This document shows, piece by piece, positions 36,301 to 43,045 of a DNA stretch of 64,000 nt (within the stretch, counting starts at the first letter, position 1; each line of letters opens with the position of its first letter). Origin of the DNA: Acidovorax sp. Its GTDB lineage: Bacteria > Pseudomonadota > Gammaproteobacteria > Burkholderiales > Burkholderiaceae_C. The notes under the pieces are model-generated. The model was not told the DNA's origin. It worked only from the letters and a program-made list of their open reading frames with translations, and made no database searches. Location: contig JAITLO010000004.1 of the NCBI GenBank assembly GCA_031277855.1, positions 54,959 through 118,958 on the forward strand, given 5' to 3'. Both the position numbers and the translations under genes were made by a program.

Positions 36301-39300
36301 TGCGTCTGTCCGATATGCACTACGGCATGGGGGGCGAGCGCTCCCCTGTGCCTGGTACGGGAACCCCCGCTGTCTATCGCTGGGGCAGTGGCGCCAATGA
36401 TCTCGTTGACCTCTGGGGCATCTCCTGGGAAGACTTGGGTGTGTTTGGGGTGGACCCGGGCACCATCATCACGGACGAGCAGTTGGTGACGCTGCGCAGC
36501 CTGCTAGGACTAGGCCCCAACAGTTCGTCGAAGGACTTCAACGATCAGTTTGAAGGCAGGATCATGGTGGAGACGGTCAGCGAAGGCCAAGCACCGGATT
36601 ACGCCTATATGGTCAAACCGGCGCGCGAGCAATTGCCCAGCGTGGTGCGTACGGGCACGGGCGATCTGCGACTGGTTTCCGCCAAGGATATTGCCACCAG
36701 CTCGCTGTTTGGCGTCTATACGGCGGGCACGCCCTCGGCCTCGCTGGCCGCAGCAGGTGCTGCCGATCCCTATAACCAGCCCCGTGCGGTGTTCAAGGGC
36801 TCGGTACTGGGTGACTTCGGCGGTGCGTTCGAAAGCCTGGTCAACGGGAGCAGCGACAGCCTCTACCAGGCCTGGTATCCCGAAGCCGGCGGCAATCTGC
36901 TGCTGCGTGCGGGCGGCAATATCAGCGGCGACACCATAGGGCGTGCTACGGGCTCGTTGCGCAGCGATGCCTTGGGTTATCGCGCGGAGCGCATCACCGG
37001 GACGGCTTCCGTAGGCAACTGGTTGTGGCGTCAGGGTTCGGGCAGCGTGGCCGGTGTGGACGATGCAGCCTTGCCCACGGCCTGGTGGATCAACTTCGGC
37101 ACCTATGTACCCTCGCGTACGGAAAGCTATTACAACGCGTTCACCGCCATGCCGCGCTTCACGGGGTTCACAGGTTTCGGCACCCTGGGTGGTGGCAATC
37201 TGCTGCTGGAGACCGGTGGCAACGCCGGCATGTTGCAGGCCCGTGGTGACCATGGGGCCTACTACATCAACCGCAGCGCGGGCCTGAATCTGGCGGTGGC
37301 CAGTACCGGCCGTGTGGGCAGTGATGGCAAGCTGGTGCAGACAGGTGGCGGTGATCTGGACATCCGCATAGGAGGCGGATTCAACAGCGACGCGACGCTG
37401 AATGCCTTCACCGGTGGCAATCGAGAGCAGCAGGCCAACAGTTTTGAGGTGGGAGGCACACATCGCCTGGACCTCAACGGCAGCTTCACCAATTTGCGCG
37501 GTGCCCTGCGCATGCAGGCTGGGGCAGTGGGCTCTATGGCTCTGAACTTTGGCGGTGGCGATCCCAAGGAGTCGCGCCCTTATGACGCCTTCACGGCTTC
37601 TGGCGCTTCGGCGGCCGGTGGGCCGGTGCTGGTGCTGGGTGATGCCGGCGTGCGCATTGAATCGCGTGGTGATCTGGTGCTGGGCAATGCCACCGATGCC
37701 GGCCGCGTGCCGCAGTACCACGGTGGCACGCCATTCAGTGCCAACGGCAAGTCCTATACGAGCAGCGGTTGGAGCTGGTTCTCGTTGTGGACGCCCTCCA
37801 CAGCGGTGGACCTGCTGGCGGCGGGTGGGCATCTCACGCCCACGATGGCCATGTACGACGGGCACCAGCAGACGGACAGCCTCATCACCGACCTGAACTT
37901 CATGTACCCCTCGGTGCTGCGGGCTGCGGCGGCCAATGGCAATGTGTACTACGGCCTCTTCGCCAAGGCTGCAGTCATGGGGGAGAACAATGCCCCATTC
38001 CAGCCGGCCGTGACCTTGGCTCCATCGCCGGTTGCCGAGCAGTTTGTGGCCCGTGGTACCGGTCAGCTGGAGTTGCTGGCCCGGGGATCGATTTACGCGC
38101 AGGGAACGGGCTTTTCCGTTTCGGGCGCCGATCCTACCGCCTTGCCCAATCCGTTCAAACCTGGCTTTGTCGGGCGGGGCGACCCCGCATGGTTCGGTTT
38201 GGAAGTGATCCACAACGTCAGCCCCAATACCCTGGCAGCAGGCCCCATGCTGTATGGCGCAACAAATGGTGATGTGGGACAGCGCTACCCCCTGTTTGCC
38301 TTTACCCCACCCACGGCTTCCGGCCATGTTTATGCAGGCCAGGAACCTGCGCGCTACTACGCGGTGGAAGGGGATCTGGTGGGGCTGCGCTCGGGCAGCA
38401 TCATCTACCGCGGCACGGGGGCCTCCACTGGCAAGCCTGGCACGCTGCCGACCTGGTATGACGGCGGTGGCGCGCTGGCCATGCGGGCCGGCCGCGACAT
38501 TGTGAACTCCGGTACGGCTTTGGGCGCTTATGACAATGCAGGATTCTCCTATGGGTCTCCAAGTGGGGCGCTGGACTGGTTGACTATCGCCTACTTTGCC
38601 GACCCCTCGGCCCCCCCCAAGATTGACGTACAGGGCTTTGGCACCATGGTGGGCAACCTCATTGTGCACACCAGCGCCGACGATGTGTCTGTGGTGCAAG
38701 CAGGGCGCGACATCCGTTTCAGCAGCTTCAAGATTGCAGGGCCGGGCCTGCTCGACCTCAGCGCCGGACGCAATGTCTACATGGCCGACAAGGCCGAGCT
38801 GCGCAGCCTGGGGGCGGTGGCCAATGTGAAGCCGGGTGACCGCAGCAGCGGCGCTGCCATCTCGGTGGCGGCTGGCCTGGGTCAACATGGTGCCGATTGG
38901 GCCGCCTTCGCGGCCCGTTATCTGGACCCCGCCAATCAGGCCGATCTGGCCCTGCCCTTGGCGGACCAGCCGGGCAAGGCCGTGCGCACCTATGACGGCT
39001 CGATCACGCTGGCCCAGTGGCTGAAGCACGAGTTCGGCTACACCGGTGACGAGGCCGGCGCATCGGCCTTCGTGGCAGCCAAGCAGGTGGAGCTCGATGG
39101 CGTGCGCCGTAGCGCTTTGGCCGCCGGCGGTACGGCGGCCAACCGTGATCTGGCGCGCGAATACAAGCTCGAAAGCCAGTTGCACCTGGTGAACTGGTTG
39201 ACGGAACGCTTTGGCGGAGCCAATGGCCGTGGCCTGCATTTCGATGCAGCGAGCATGGATGCCCGTAGCTTCTTTGCCGCCCTGCCGCCCGAGCAGCGCA

Positions 39301-40472
39301 GCGCCTTCTTGCGCAATGTCTACTATGCAGAGCTCAAGGCTTCCGGCCGCGAGTACAACGACGTGAATGGCAAGCGCCACGGCAGCTATCTGCGCGGTCG
39401 CGAAGCCATAGAAACGCTGTTGCCGTCCAAGGACGCGCAAGGTCAGACCATTGCCTATGAGGGCGATCTGACCATGTTCAGCAGCGCCCGCTACTTCATG
39501 CAGTTTGTGGACACGCCCGGAACCTGGCGCCCGCAGCCGGGCGTGAAATACCTCTCCCAGGCGGAATGGATTGCGGCCGGAAGCCCTACCTACGACACGC
39601 CCTACTACAAGATCAACGACGCAGGTATTCATACCGACTTCGGCGGCAATATCAGCTTGCTGGTGCCGGGTGGGCGCACATTGATCGGTGTGGACGGCGG
39701 TTATCCTCCGGGCGCGGGCTCCGGTGTGCTGACCCAGGGTGAGGGCGATATCAACATCTTCTCCCAGAGCAACATCCTCATGGGCCAGAGCCGGGTGTTC
39801 ACCACCTTCGGTGGCAACATCCTGGCCTGGTCGGCCGCAGGCGACATCAATGCAGGCCGGGGCGCCAGGACCACGGTGGTTGCGACCCCGCAGCGGCGTG
39901 TGTATGACAACATGGGCAATGTGTCGCTGTCGCCCTCCACACCCAATACCGGCGCCGGCATTGCCACGCTCAACCCCATCCCCGAAGTGTCGCCAGGGGA
40001 TATCGACCTGATCGCTCCTTTGGGCACCATCGATGCGGGTGAAGCTGGTATTCGTGTGTCGGGCAACGTCAACCTGGCCGCGCTGCAGGTGGTGAATGCC
40101 GAGAACATCCAGGTGCAGGGCAAGGCGGTGGGCATCCCCGTGGTGGCGGCCGTCAACGTAGGGGCGCTCAGCAATGCCAGCGCTGCGGCCTCGCAGGCCA
40201 CGGCTGCGGCCCAGGAAGTGCTGCAGCGCGAGCGCGCCGCAGCGCGGCAGAACCTGCCCTCGGTGTTCACGGTACGGGTGCTGGGCTTTGGCAACGAGGC
40301 CATGGAGGGCGGTGAAAAACTCTCCCAACCTTCGGCCGCAACCCAGCAGCCTGCCGAAGCGCTGTCTTACAACCCCCGCAGTGCGCTGCAGTTGGTGGCT
40401 GTGGGCCAGGATGCGGACCCCAAGCAGGTGGCCCGTTTGAGCACAGAGCAGCGTCGTCAGCTACAGCAGTAA
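27303..40472 (+). CDS. Giant filamentous-haemagglutinin-family exoprotein (TpsA; PdtA-like)
   Basis: A 4389-residue secreted or surface protein, by far the largest gene here. It has an extended signal peptide (about 1-45: LVFRRGPIAQAIALALLAG before VCAQ). The TPS secretion domain (about 160-300) contains AILNWESFNVGKNTTLEF, VLNRVNDPNARPSQILGQI and VLIVNANGIIFTGSSQIN; the usual NPNG motif reads NANG. The centre is a long beta-helix of glycine/alanine/serine-rich repeats. Near residue 4180, GDINAGRGARTTVVATPQRR marks the DUF3739 region of FHA-like proteins, followed by an alanine/glutamine-rich tail. TpsB is encoded downstream. Likely an adhesin or virulence/biofilm factor; the ligand is unknown. 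A strong terminator follows. Confidence 0.9.
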   Translation: MNTRASSKDHSIQRTSQLVFRRGPIAQAIALALLAGTTGVDVCAQTAFSPGWFAAKGAVQSTAAQTGMLPNGLPAMSSSSPGAQQKKANDQLVRSITNLNLAARGIAAQQAAQAAARAAALAAGGGVSDGLSEGGLKIDSNSLTAGWINANAPKQTTADGKTHVAIEQTADKAILNWESFNVGKNTTLEFLQQKDWAVLNRVNDPNARPSQILGQIKADGTVLIVNANGIIFTGSSQINTRNLAAAAVGMSDAQFKKGLFSDAQGTGHIPTFANDLSSNASSFSHGAATADVVVEAGARLQTHQPSSVTEGGGYVLLLGREAHNKGEIITAGGQTVLAGGDAFVIKRGQGSDANQNATTRGNVVNALQQAGSTAGLVRNTGLIQASTGDITLTGRDVRQQGVAVATTSVNTRGTVHLNNAPGDATGRITLDKDSVTTVLLDESVSTALDAQREALIKDSDKAGDGVQHRRDQSLVLIDSAGSVDFRSDSLTLATGGQILVNAKAAEVAQGATIDVSGALGVRVAMESNNVLINTQGNEQRDASVNRDTKNLNNKNIWVDRRDLVFVPAGTNGYETDRWYTAGGLLEVGGYLGISGHGIGEWMAQGGTVQFAGGQVHTHQGSLINLAGGTLDVQTGYVNQTYLKGADGRIYNASTAPGDLRYTGLYQGFESTHARWGVTETYASPLIAPGRRLENGYTVGRDAGRLVIATQGAQLEGTVDGSAFQGERQIRGRDAALDGYRQAQTAVAQRGQLIIGALTPVYDTGTKGLRESPAAVMSDITLGGQPGAGTHLDAAWINAQNLGALQVYAKGQITVGEALQVTQEGQIALHASDVAVEANLTARGGSIQLGDMVAQHVNTGWKEQSMGGVAANGYTRQVVVGQGVTLDARGLWSNQALDADNSSLPFVNGGRVVLRSSGDVKLGEASRIDVSSGAALNVKGKLGGGKGGDVTLAAGIPAEGISGAKQLVLEGELRGYGVKGGGTMLLQTGEAVVIGGQVNGSNGLLLDTGLFQQGFSHYEVNAAGGLTVAEGAKLEVAMPVLRLDATKAQTSMTGADPSQVLEVWEPALFAEDPARQQMKQRAGASLALNAGSVAQAAALLVGKGAEVKVDPGQSIRLSGNAQITIEGELKAHGGRIAVLSGDLGSGNDLNRPAGMPNARSLWIGEHAVLDVSGQAHTALDGNGRPYGVVQSGGSIELGAKYSLESRNVDAIDAFLVVKKGAVLNASGASGLVYVPGLGDISLAGNGGTIALSAANGLFIDGQLSAHAGGASAKGGTLAINLETPVYLGVERFSKKGAAVDDAVRVPRELVIEQVFGGSGLDDSVQAGQMHSSLVYGKARFGVDTIQAGGFDTAALYANGLLSFDGDIDLHMKQALYLTASSMGLSTQAARDSQVHLSAAYLRLSGSVRREIDGSIMPNPVFGSGNVNAGGGLLGVPLLAKNAHLQLEGSMVDIVGELGFGARGSIVLNGPTNLAVERDAFGTVRIASQGDLRLRSASLYSPSDTTLAAAQIYGEGNVIVGLVSKPNQWGNLVRSYDTERRLDIERIGTALPAMPYNVFGDMVFAAATINQGGVLRAPLGSITLGEAGSNGYTGIVNLLPGSITSVSAKGLVMPYGGTVDGLIYNYNGKDATYVGIGREPRVEFKTHALNAQEGALIDLSGGGELTGAAFLQGRGGSTDARLYPLVQMAEGGFVLPGLATNPVYAIVPGAQAGYAPVAPEKGAGDPAIGRQITIGEGVPGLPAGTYTLLPSSYALLPGAFRVELNGLASSKAAFGSTTAMRNGSWSTSAQLGIANTGYSDALPTQVILTAADTLRTYSQYNETSYAEFALQQAAREGAPAPLLERDGKALNLTLSAPDMTGSLGLPQLRFAAQVLGTPAAEGKGTVLRVQGATDFEILAQGAAPTAGFTGISVHADMLNQVGASRMEIGGALGSSYLDPQTGSLQRANTITVGGAGTHNIVVRSGAQLRAADVFLMSGRTDGGITLEQGASINTLGKGRTGYGAEQGYIYQPGPVSVLAVSNSQLDLLAPAAPNPNDPGVGAGAIELGVCAASVGCSGETRLYSEGTIATATDNRFVLGDAVRYGTRNLSLALGGVNIGSVQALERAAARAALPAGMVLNQQVLDRLMLGDTSAGAPALEALSLTARESVNFFGDVTLSTYGVDGKSALQRLVLGTPAIYGYGAADDVARIHTDTLIWTGARTPAGSIVAGGPGTGQGKLVVDAREIVFGYGPKTRPDTVRDHDRLALGFASMHLNASERVTATHKGSLAFYASQGAWDPMAKAYTRSGGDLFISTPLLTGTAGSINKITAGGDIHVSGSGAVAPDNATLAAALGAELALDSKGGKLVLDTAVLLPSGKLSLSAQNDLVLDAGAQLDLAGRKIDFFDVSKYSWGGDVALQSRAGSVVQADASRIQLSAEHNRAGKLAAVAAQGRIALDGQIDGRSSGHYDAGGTLVPYLAGRIDLYAQTIDDFAGLNHRLTAGGVIGGRSFRLGQGDLSLGSELQAHEINVSLDQGQLTVNGRIDASGEQAGSIRLSAKNGVSLGGAAVLDARASVLRVDSYGKPIEAPNRAVIEIDSGTGLLSIASGARMDLRVAGSAQNFGTVALNAPRVGSNDVAIDAAGTVAITGAKSIQVNAFITDNKAAPGTEATTDSKSYQTVDQDYLNRLNDDSRNFINAALANGTLMQGKLAGLRAYSEQFHLRPGVEVVADLLVNPDGNLHVDGDIDLSGHRYASVNPHTQRTSVYGSGEAGALVLRAKGDLDVFGSISDGFDGSRLKPSFDSVGWVLTKGRQPWASDVVVPRDGMVTLDAGTVFNSGKVLNYALPINAMQMAAGTLLPAKASLAQPLSLARGTVLSAAVYGANGQLLYAAGSVLADAVTLPAQAQLDAGFRLPGAAQIAAMTWPAGVALPAPPSGNAVVLSSAIDLKKGAFIPSETDVKLPGGVDSVDLRPRDAQGNQGRIWALAPMLAAGSQSFDISLVAGADMAAADRLASLPGGTGHLRLSDMHYGMGGERSPVPGTGTPAVYRWGSGANDLVDLWGISWEDLGVFGVDPGTIITDEQLVTLRSLLGLGPNSSSKDFNDQFEGRIMVETVSEGQAPDYAYMVKPAREQLPSVVRTGTGDLRLVSAKDIATSSLFGVYTAGTPSASLAAAGAADPYNQPRAVFKGSVLGDFGGAFESLVNGSSDSLYQAWYPEAGGNLLLRAGGNISGDTIGRATGSLRSDALGYRAERITGTASVGNWLWRQGSGSVAGVDDAALPTAWWINFGTYVPSRTESYYNAFTAMPRFTGFTGFGTLGGGNLLLETGGNAGMLQARGDHGAYYINRSAGLNLAVASTGRVGSDGKLVQTGGGDLDIRIGGGFNSDATLNAFTGGNREQQANSFEVGGTHRLDLNGSFTNLRGALRMQAGAVGSMALNFGGGDPKESRPYDAFTASGASAAGGPVLVLGDAGVRIESRGDLVLGNATDAGRVPQYHGGTPFSANGKSYTSSGWSWFSLWTPSTAVDLLAAGGHLTPTMAMYDGHQQTDSLITDLNFMYPSVLRAAAANGNVYYGLFAKAAVMGENNAPFQPAVTLAPSPVAEQFVARGTGQLELLARGSIYAQGTGFSVSGADPTALPNPFKPGFVGRGDPAWFGLEVIHNVSPNTLAAGPMLYGATNGDVGQRYPLFAFTPPTASGHVYAGQEPARYYAVEGDLVGLRSGSIIYRGTGASTGKPGTLPTWYDGGGALAMRAGRDIVNSGTALGAYDNAGFSYGSPSGALDWLTIAYFADPSAPPKIDVQGFGTMVGNLIVHTSADDVSVVQAGRDIRFSSFKIAGPGLLDLSAGRNVYMADKAELRSLGAVANVKPGDRSSGAAISVAAGLGQHGADWAAFAARYLDPANQADLALPLADQPGKAVRTYDGSITLAQWLKHEFGYTGDEAGASAFVAAKQVELDGVRRSALAAGGTAANRDLAREYKLESQLHLVNWLTERFGGANGRGLHFDAASMDARSFFAALPPEQRSAFLRNVYYAELKASGREYNDVNGKRHGSYLRGREAIETLLPSKDAQGQTIAYEGDLTMFSSARYFMQFVDTPGTWRPQPGVKYLSQAEWIAAGSPTYDTPYYKINDAGIHTDFGGNISLLVPGGRTLIGVDGGYPPGAGSGVLTQGEGDINIFSQSNILMGQSRVFTTFGGNILAWSAAGDINAGRGARTTVVATPQRRVYDNMGNVSLSPSTPNTGAGIATLNPIPEVSPGDIDLIAPLGTIDAGEAGIRVSGNVNLAALQVVNAENIQVQGKAVGIPVVAAVNVGALSNASAAASQATAAAQEVLQRERAAARQNLPSVFTVRVLGFGNEAMEGGEKLSQPSAATQQPAEALSYNPRSALQLVAVGQDADPKQVARLSTEQRRQLQQ

Positions 40473-40499
40473 GTTGGCAGCAACAAGCTGCCCGCATAC

Positions 40500-40546
40500 G
40501 CCCATGCCCACCCCGCGCCGCAGCGCGGAGGTGGGCATGGGCTTTT
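40500..40546 (+). terminator. Rho-independent terminator of the exoprotein gene
   Basis: A 13-bp outer stem GCCCATGCCCACC/GGTGGGCATGGGC (40500-40512, 40530-40542) with a nested CCGCGC-CGCA-GCGCGG hairpin, followed by TTTTA. One of the strongest hairpins in the window. Confidence 0.9.
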
Positions 40547-40579
40547 ATGGGGGTGCCTGAAAGCCCGGCGGTGGCTACG

Positions 40580-41089
40580 TTAGTGCGGCACCACAGGGAT
40601 GGGGCGGGGGGAGACCTGTACTTCGGGAGGGCGCTGGGGAAAGGCTGAGATACCGAACTGGTTGCCCATGCGGTGGCCTGTGGCCGCACGGTTGAACAGG
40701 CCGAGCTGGTTGGAAGGCCTTTGGATGATGGCTTCCGATGCCAAGGGGCTGTGGGCCTGGGGCTGGGCCGCAGTGTGGGGGCTGAGCTTGCGGGTCAGGC
40801 ACTCGAATGAGGGTGGCGCACGTTGCCCGTCGACCTCGACCTCCAGGCACGATGCCGAGACATTCACCTCGGGAAGCGAAGCCTCGACGGCTTGTGCGGA
40901 GCCGGTGGTCGGCCACAGAAAAGGGGCTGCAAGCACCACCACAAGTGCGGTGGCGTGCAGCCACTGCCATGGGGTTTCTGCCGCCAGGCCTGGGGCCCTG
41001 CCGGACGACCGCACACCACAGGGGCCACGGTGTTTGACGCAATGGAGCGGCCGAGGCGCAGTCGCGCGCGAGCGGGTGTGGGCATTCAT
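40580..41089 (-). CDS. Hypothetical exported protein between tpsA and tpsB
   Basis: A 169-residue minus-strand frame. The ATG at 41087-41089 (MNAHTRSRA) has GGAG 8 nt upstream. A long basic N-region leads to a hydrophobic segment WLHATALVVVLAAPFLW and a cleavage-like TGSAQA (about 45-67). The mature part has a spaced cysteine pair, VSASCLEVEVDG and PSFECLTRKLSP, then a polar region ending with MGNQFGISAFPQRPP. I recognise no family, and the long N-region is unusual for a signal peptide. Its place between exoprotein and transporter genes, on the opposite strand, suggests a separately timed accessory role. The coding call itself is moderately supported. Confidence 0.55.
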   Translation of the reverse strand: MNAHTRSRATAPRPLHCVKHRGPCGVRSSGRAPGLAAETPWQWLHATALVVVLAAPFLWPTTGSAQAVEASLPEVNVSASCLEVEVDGQRAPPSFECLTRKLSPHTAAQPQAHSPLASEAIIQRPSNQLGLFNRAATGHRMGNQFGISAFPQRPPEVQVSPRPIPVVPH

Positions 41090-41360
41090 CCGGAGTACTC
41101 CGTATCGGGGATATGGCGCAGCTTGGCGCAAGGCTGGGCATTGTCCGGGCAACACAAGGCGTGTTGATGACGGTCGCTGTTTTGTCATCTGTTCCCCGGA
41201 TGGCGGTCCAAGATTTTTATGAAGTTTTCGTGACAAATAGCGGTTTCGCCAACGCCCAAACGTCTAGGTATCAGGACGTGTTTTCTGTCATCTGAACACT
41301 CCACGATGGGGGTGGCCATCTGGTGGCCAGGTGGCAGATTTTGGGAATTGGGCTCATGCA
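41090..41360. other. Divergent promoter region for tpsB and the minus-strand exported gene
   Basis: 271 nt without a supported gene. Pho half-site-like pieces occur (CTGTCAT at 41285-41291 on plus; TTGTCAC near 41226-41232 on minus), but neither forms a full 18-bp Pho box. AAAC...CGTG blocks near 41259-41282 vaguely resemble ECF promoters; no confident assignment is possible. Confidence 0.35.
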
Positions 41361-42989
41361 ATGAATGCAAAAAGAACGAGCGCTGGCCTTGTGCGGCGCA
41401 GGGCGGCAGCGGGGGTGGTACTGGCCGTGTGCGCCACGGCAGGGCCGGTGTGGGCACAGACCGCAACGCCTGACAGCGTGGCGCCACCGCAGGCCACGCG
41501 CACCGTAGATGTGATGGAGTACATCGTTCAGGGCAATACGGTGCTTGATGCCCGCGCCATCGAACAGGCCGTCACGCCTTTCCTGGGGCCTGGCAAAACC
41601 TTGAAGGACATCGAGGACGCACGTGATGCCTTGCTTGCGGCCTACCAGGCCAAGGGCTACCAGTCGGTGTATGTGGATTTGCCCGAGCAGCAGGTCACAC
41701 AAGGCCTGGTGTTTTTGCAGGTCAGTGAAACCCGTGTGGGCCGCGTGCGCGTGGTGGGCTCCGCCTACAGCTCGCCGGTAGAGGTGCGCGAGCAGGTGCC
41801 TGCGTTGCGCGAAGGTGCTGTGCCTGATTTCACACAGGCGCAGCAAGAGCTGACCGAGCTCAACCGCACCGGCAAACGCCAGGTCATGCCCCTGGTGCGC
41901 CAGGGCAGCATGCCGGGCACCATGGATGTGGATCTGAAGGTGGAAGACAGCAGCCCGTGGCGCGCCAGCCTGGGCCTGAACAACGATCGCAGCGCCGACA
42001 CCAAGAACCTGCGCCTGTCCGCCTCTATCGGTCACGACAACCTGTGGCAGTTGGGTCACAGTGCATCGGTCAGCGTCTTCACCACACCCGAAGACCTGGA
42101 CCAGACCATGGTGTGGTCGGGCTCGTACTCCGCCCCTGTGCGTGGCACGAACTGGAGCCTGGACGCCTCGGCCTACAACTCCGACAGCAATGTCTCCACC
42201 TCGGGCGGAACCAGCGTGATCGGCAAGGGCTATGGCATAGGGCTAAAGGCCGGCTACACCGTGCCAGACAGCGGCGCCTGGTGGCACAACCTGAGCGTGG
42301 GCGTGGACTTCAAGAACAACAAAGAGTCTTTGCACTTTGGCCAGAGTCGTGACGACGTGCCACTCAAGTACGCCCCCATCACGCTGGCTTATGCGGGCTT
42401 CTATCAGGGTGAACGCCTGCAGTACGGCCTGGGGTTTTCGGTCGTGACCGGCACGCGCAGCCTGATGGGCTGGGGCAGCGACTGGAAGGCTTTTCACTAC
42501 AAGCGATTCAAGGCCTCTCCGAGCTTTCAGGTGCTGAAGGCCGATTTCAACGGCAGCTATTCGCTGGCCAATGAGTCCCAATGGGGTTGGCGCTTTGCGG
42601 GCCAGCTGACCGACTCGCCACTGGTGTCGGGCGAGCAGATTGCTGCCGGCGGCGCCAACTCCGTGCGCGGCTATCTCTCGGCCGAAGCCACGGGGGATGT
42701 CGGCGCAGTGGCATCGCTGGAATGGCGTACCCACCCTTTGAGCCTGCTGGGCAACTCCGTGGAGGGCTGGCGTGCCTATCTGTTTGCGGATGCCGCCCAC
42801 CTGCGGCTGCGCTCGCCCATGGCTGAGCAGCAGTCCAAGTTTTCATTGGCTTCGCTGGGTATGGGCACCAGCTTCCGCGTGGGCCAGGGGCTGAGCGTCC
42901 GACTGGACCTGGGCTATCCGCTCAAGGACGGGCCGCGCACGCGAAAGCATGAGCCTCGTCTCACTTTCAACCTCCAGGCCAGCTACTGA
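41361..42989 (+). CDS. Two-partner secretion transporter (TpsB/ShlB/FhaC family; PdtB-like)
   Basis: A 542-residue outer-membrane protein that should export the giant TpsA protein. A signal peptide (about 1-33, ending VWA before QTATPD) is followed by two POTRA domains: VMEYIVQGNTVLDARAIEQA (about 52-71) and FLQVSETRVGRVRVVGSAY (about 119-137). A 16-strand barrel follows, with the conserved GGANSVRGYLSAEATGD (VRGY motif of the lid loop) and a final strand ending in LQASY, an aromatic C-terminus as expected. The ATG at 41361 follows the ATGCA-ATGAATG context; an upstream ATG at 41331 gives an unlikely pre-signal extension. It starts the downstream gene series. Confidence 0.9.
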   Translation: MNAKRTSAGLVRRRAAAGVVLAVCATAGPVWAQTATPDSVAPPQATRTVDVMEYIVQGNTVLDARAIEQAVTPFLGPGKTLKDIEDARDALLAAYQAKGYQSVYVDLPEQQVTQGLVFLQVSETRVGRVRVVGSAYSSPVEVREQVPALREGAVPDFTQAQQELTELNRTGKRQVMPLVRQGSMPGTMDVDLKVEDSSPWRASLGLNNDRSADTKNLRLSASIGHDNLWQLGHSASVSVFTTPEDLDQTMVWSGSYSAPVRGTNWSLDASAYNSDSNVSTSGGTSVIGKGYGIGLKAGYTVPDSGAWWHNLSVGVDFKNNKESLHFGQSRDDVPLKYAPITLAYAGFYQGERLQYGLGFSVVTGTRSLMGWGSDWKAFHYKRFKASPSFQVLKADFNGSYSLANESQWGWRFAGQLTDSPLVSGEQIAAGGANSVRGYLSAEATGDVGAVASLEWRTHPLSLLGNSVEGWRAYLFADAAHLRLRSPMAEQQSKFSLASLGMGTSFRVGQGLSVRLDLGYPLKDGPRTRKHEPRLTFNLQASY

Positions 42990-43045
42990 GCAGGCCTTGA
43001 CTTACCGCTGTTCACTTTTTCTCGAGTCCTCGGAGACATCCTGTC

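Noticed and set aside
36510..40328. A 1272-codon open frame on the minus strand
   Set aside because: Same reasons: antisense shadow of the exoprotein gene; no ribosome site and no recognisable family.
41259..41282. An AAAC...CGTG pair as an ECF promoter for tpsB, with a similar pair upstream of tpsA
   Set aside because: The spacings in the two places differ by 2 nt and neither fits the usual AAC-N16/17-CGT, so the match is too weak to call.
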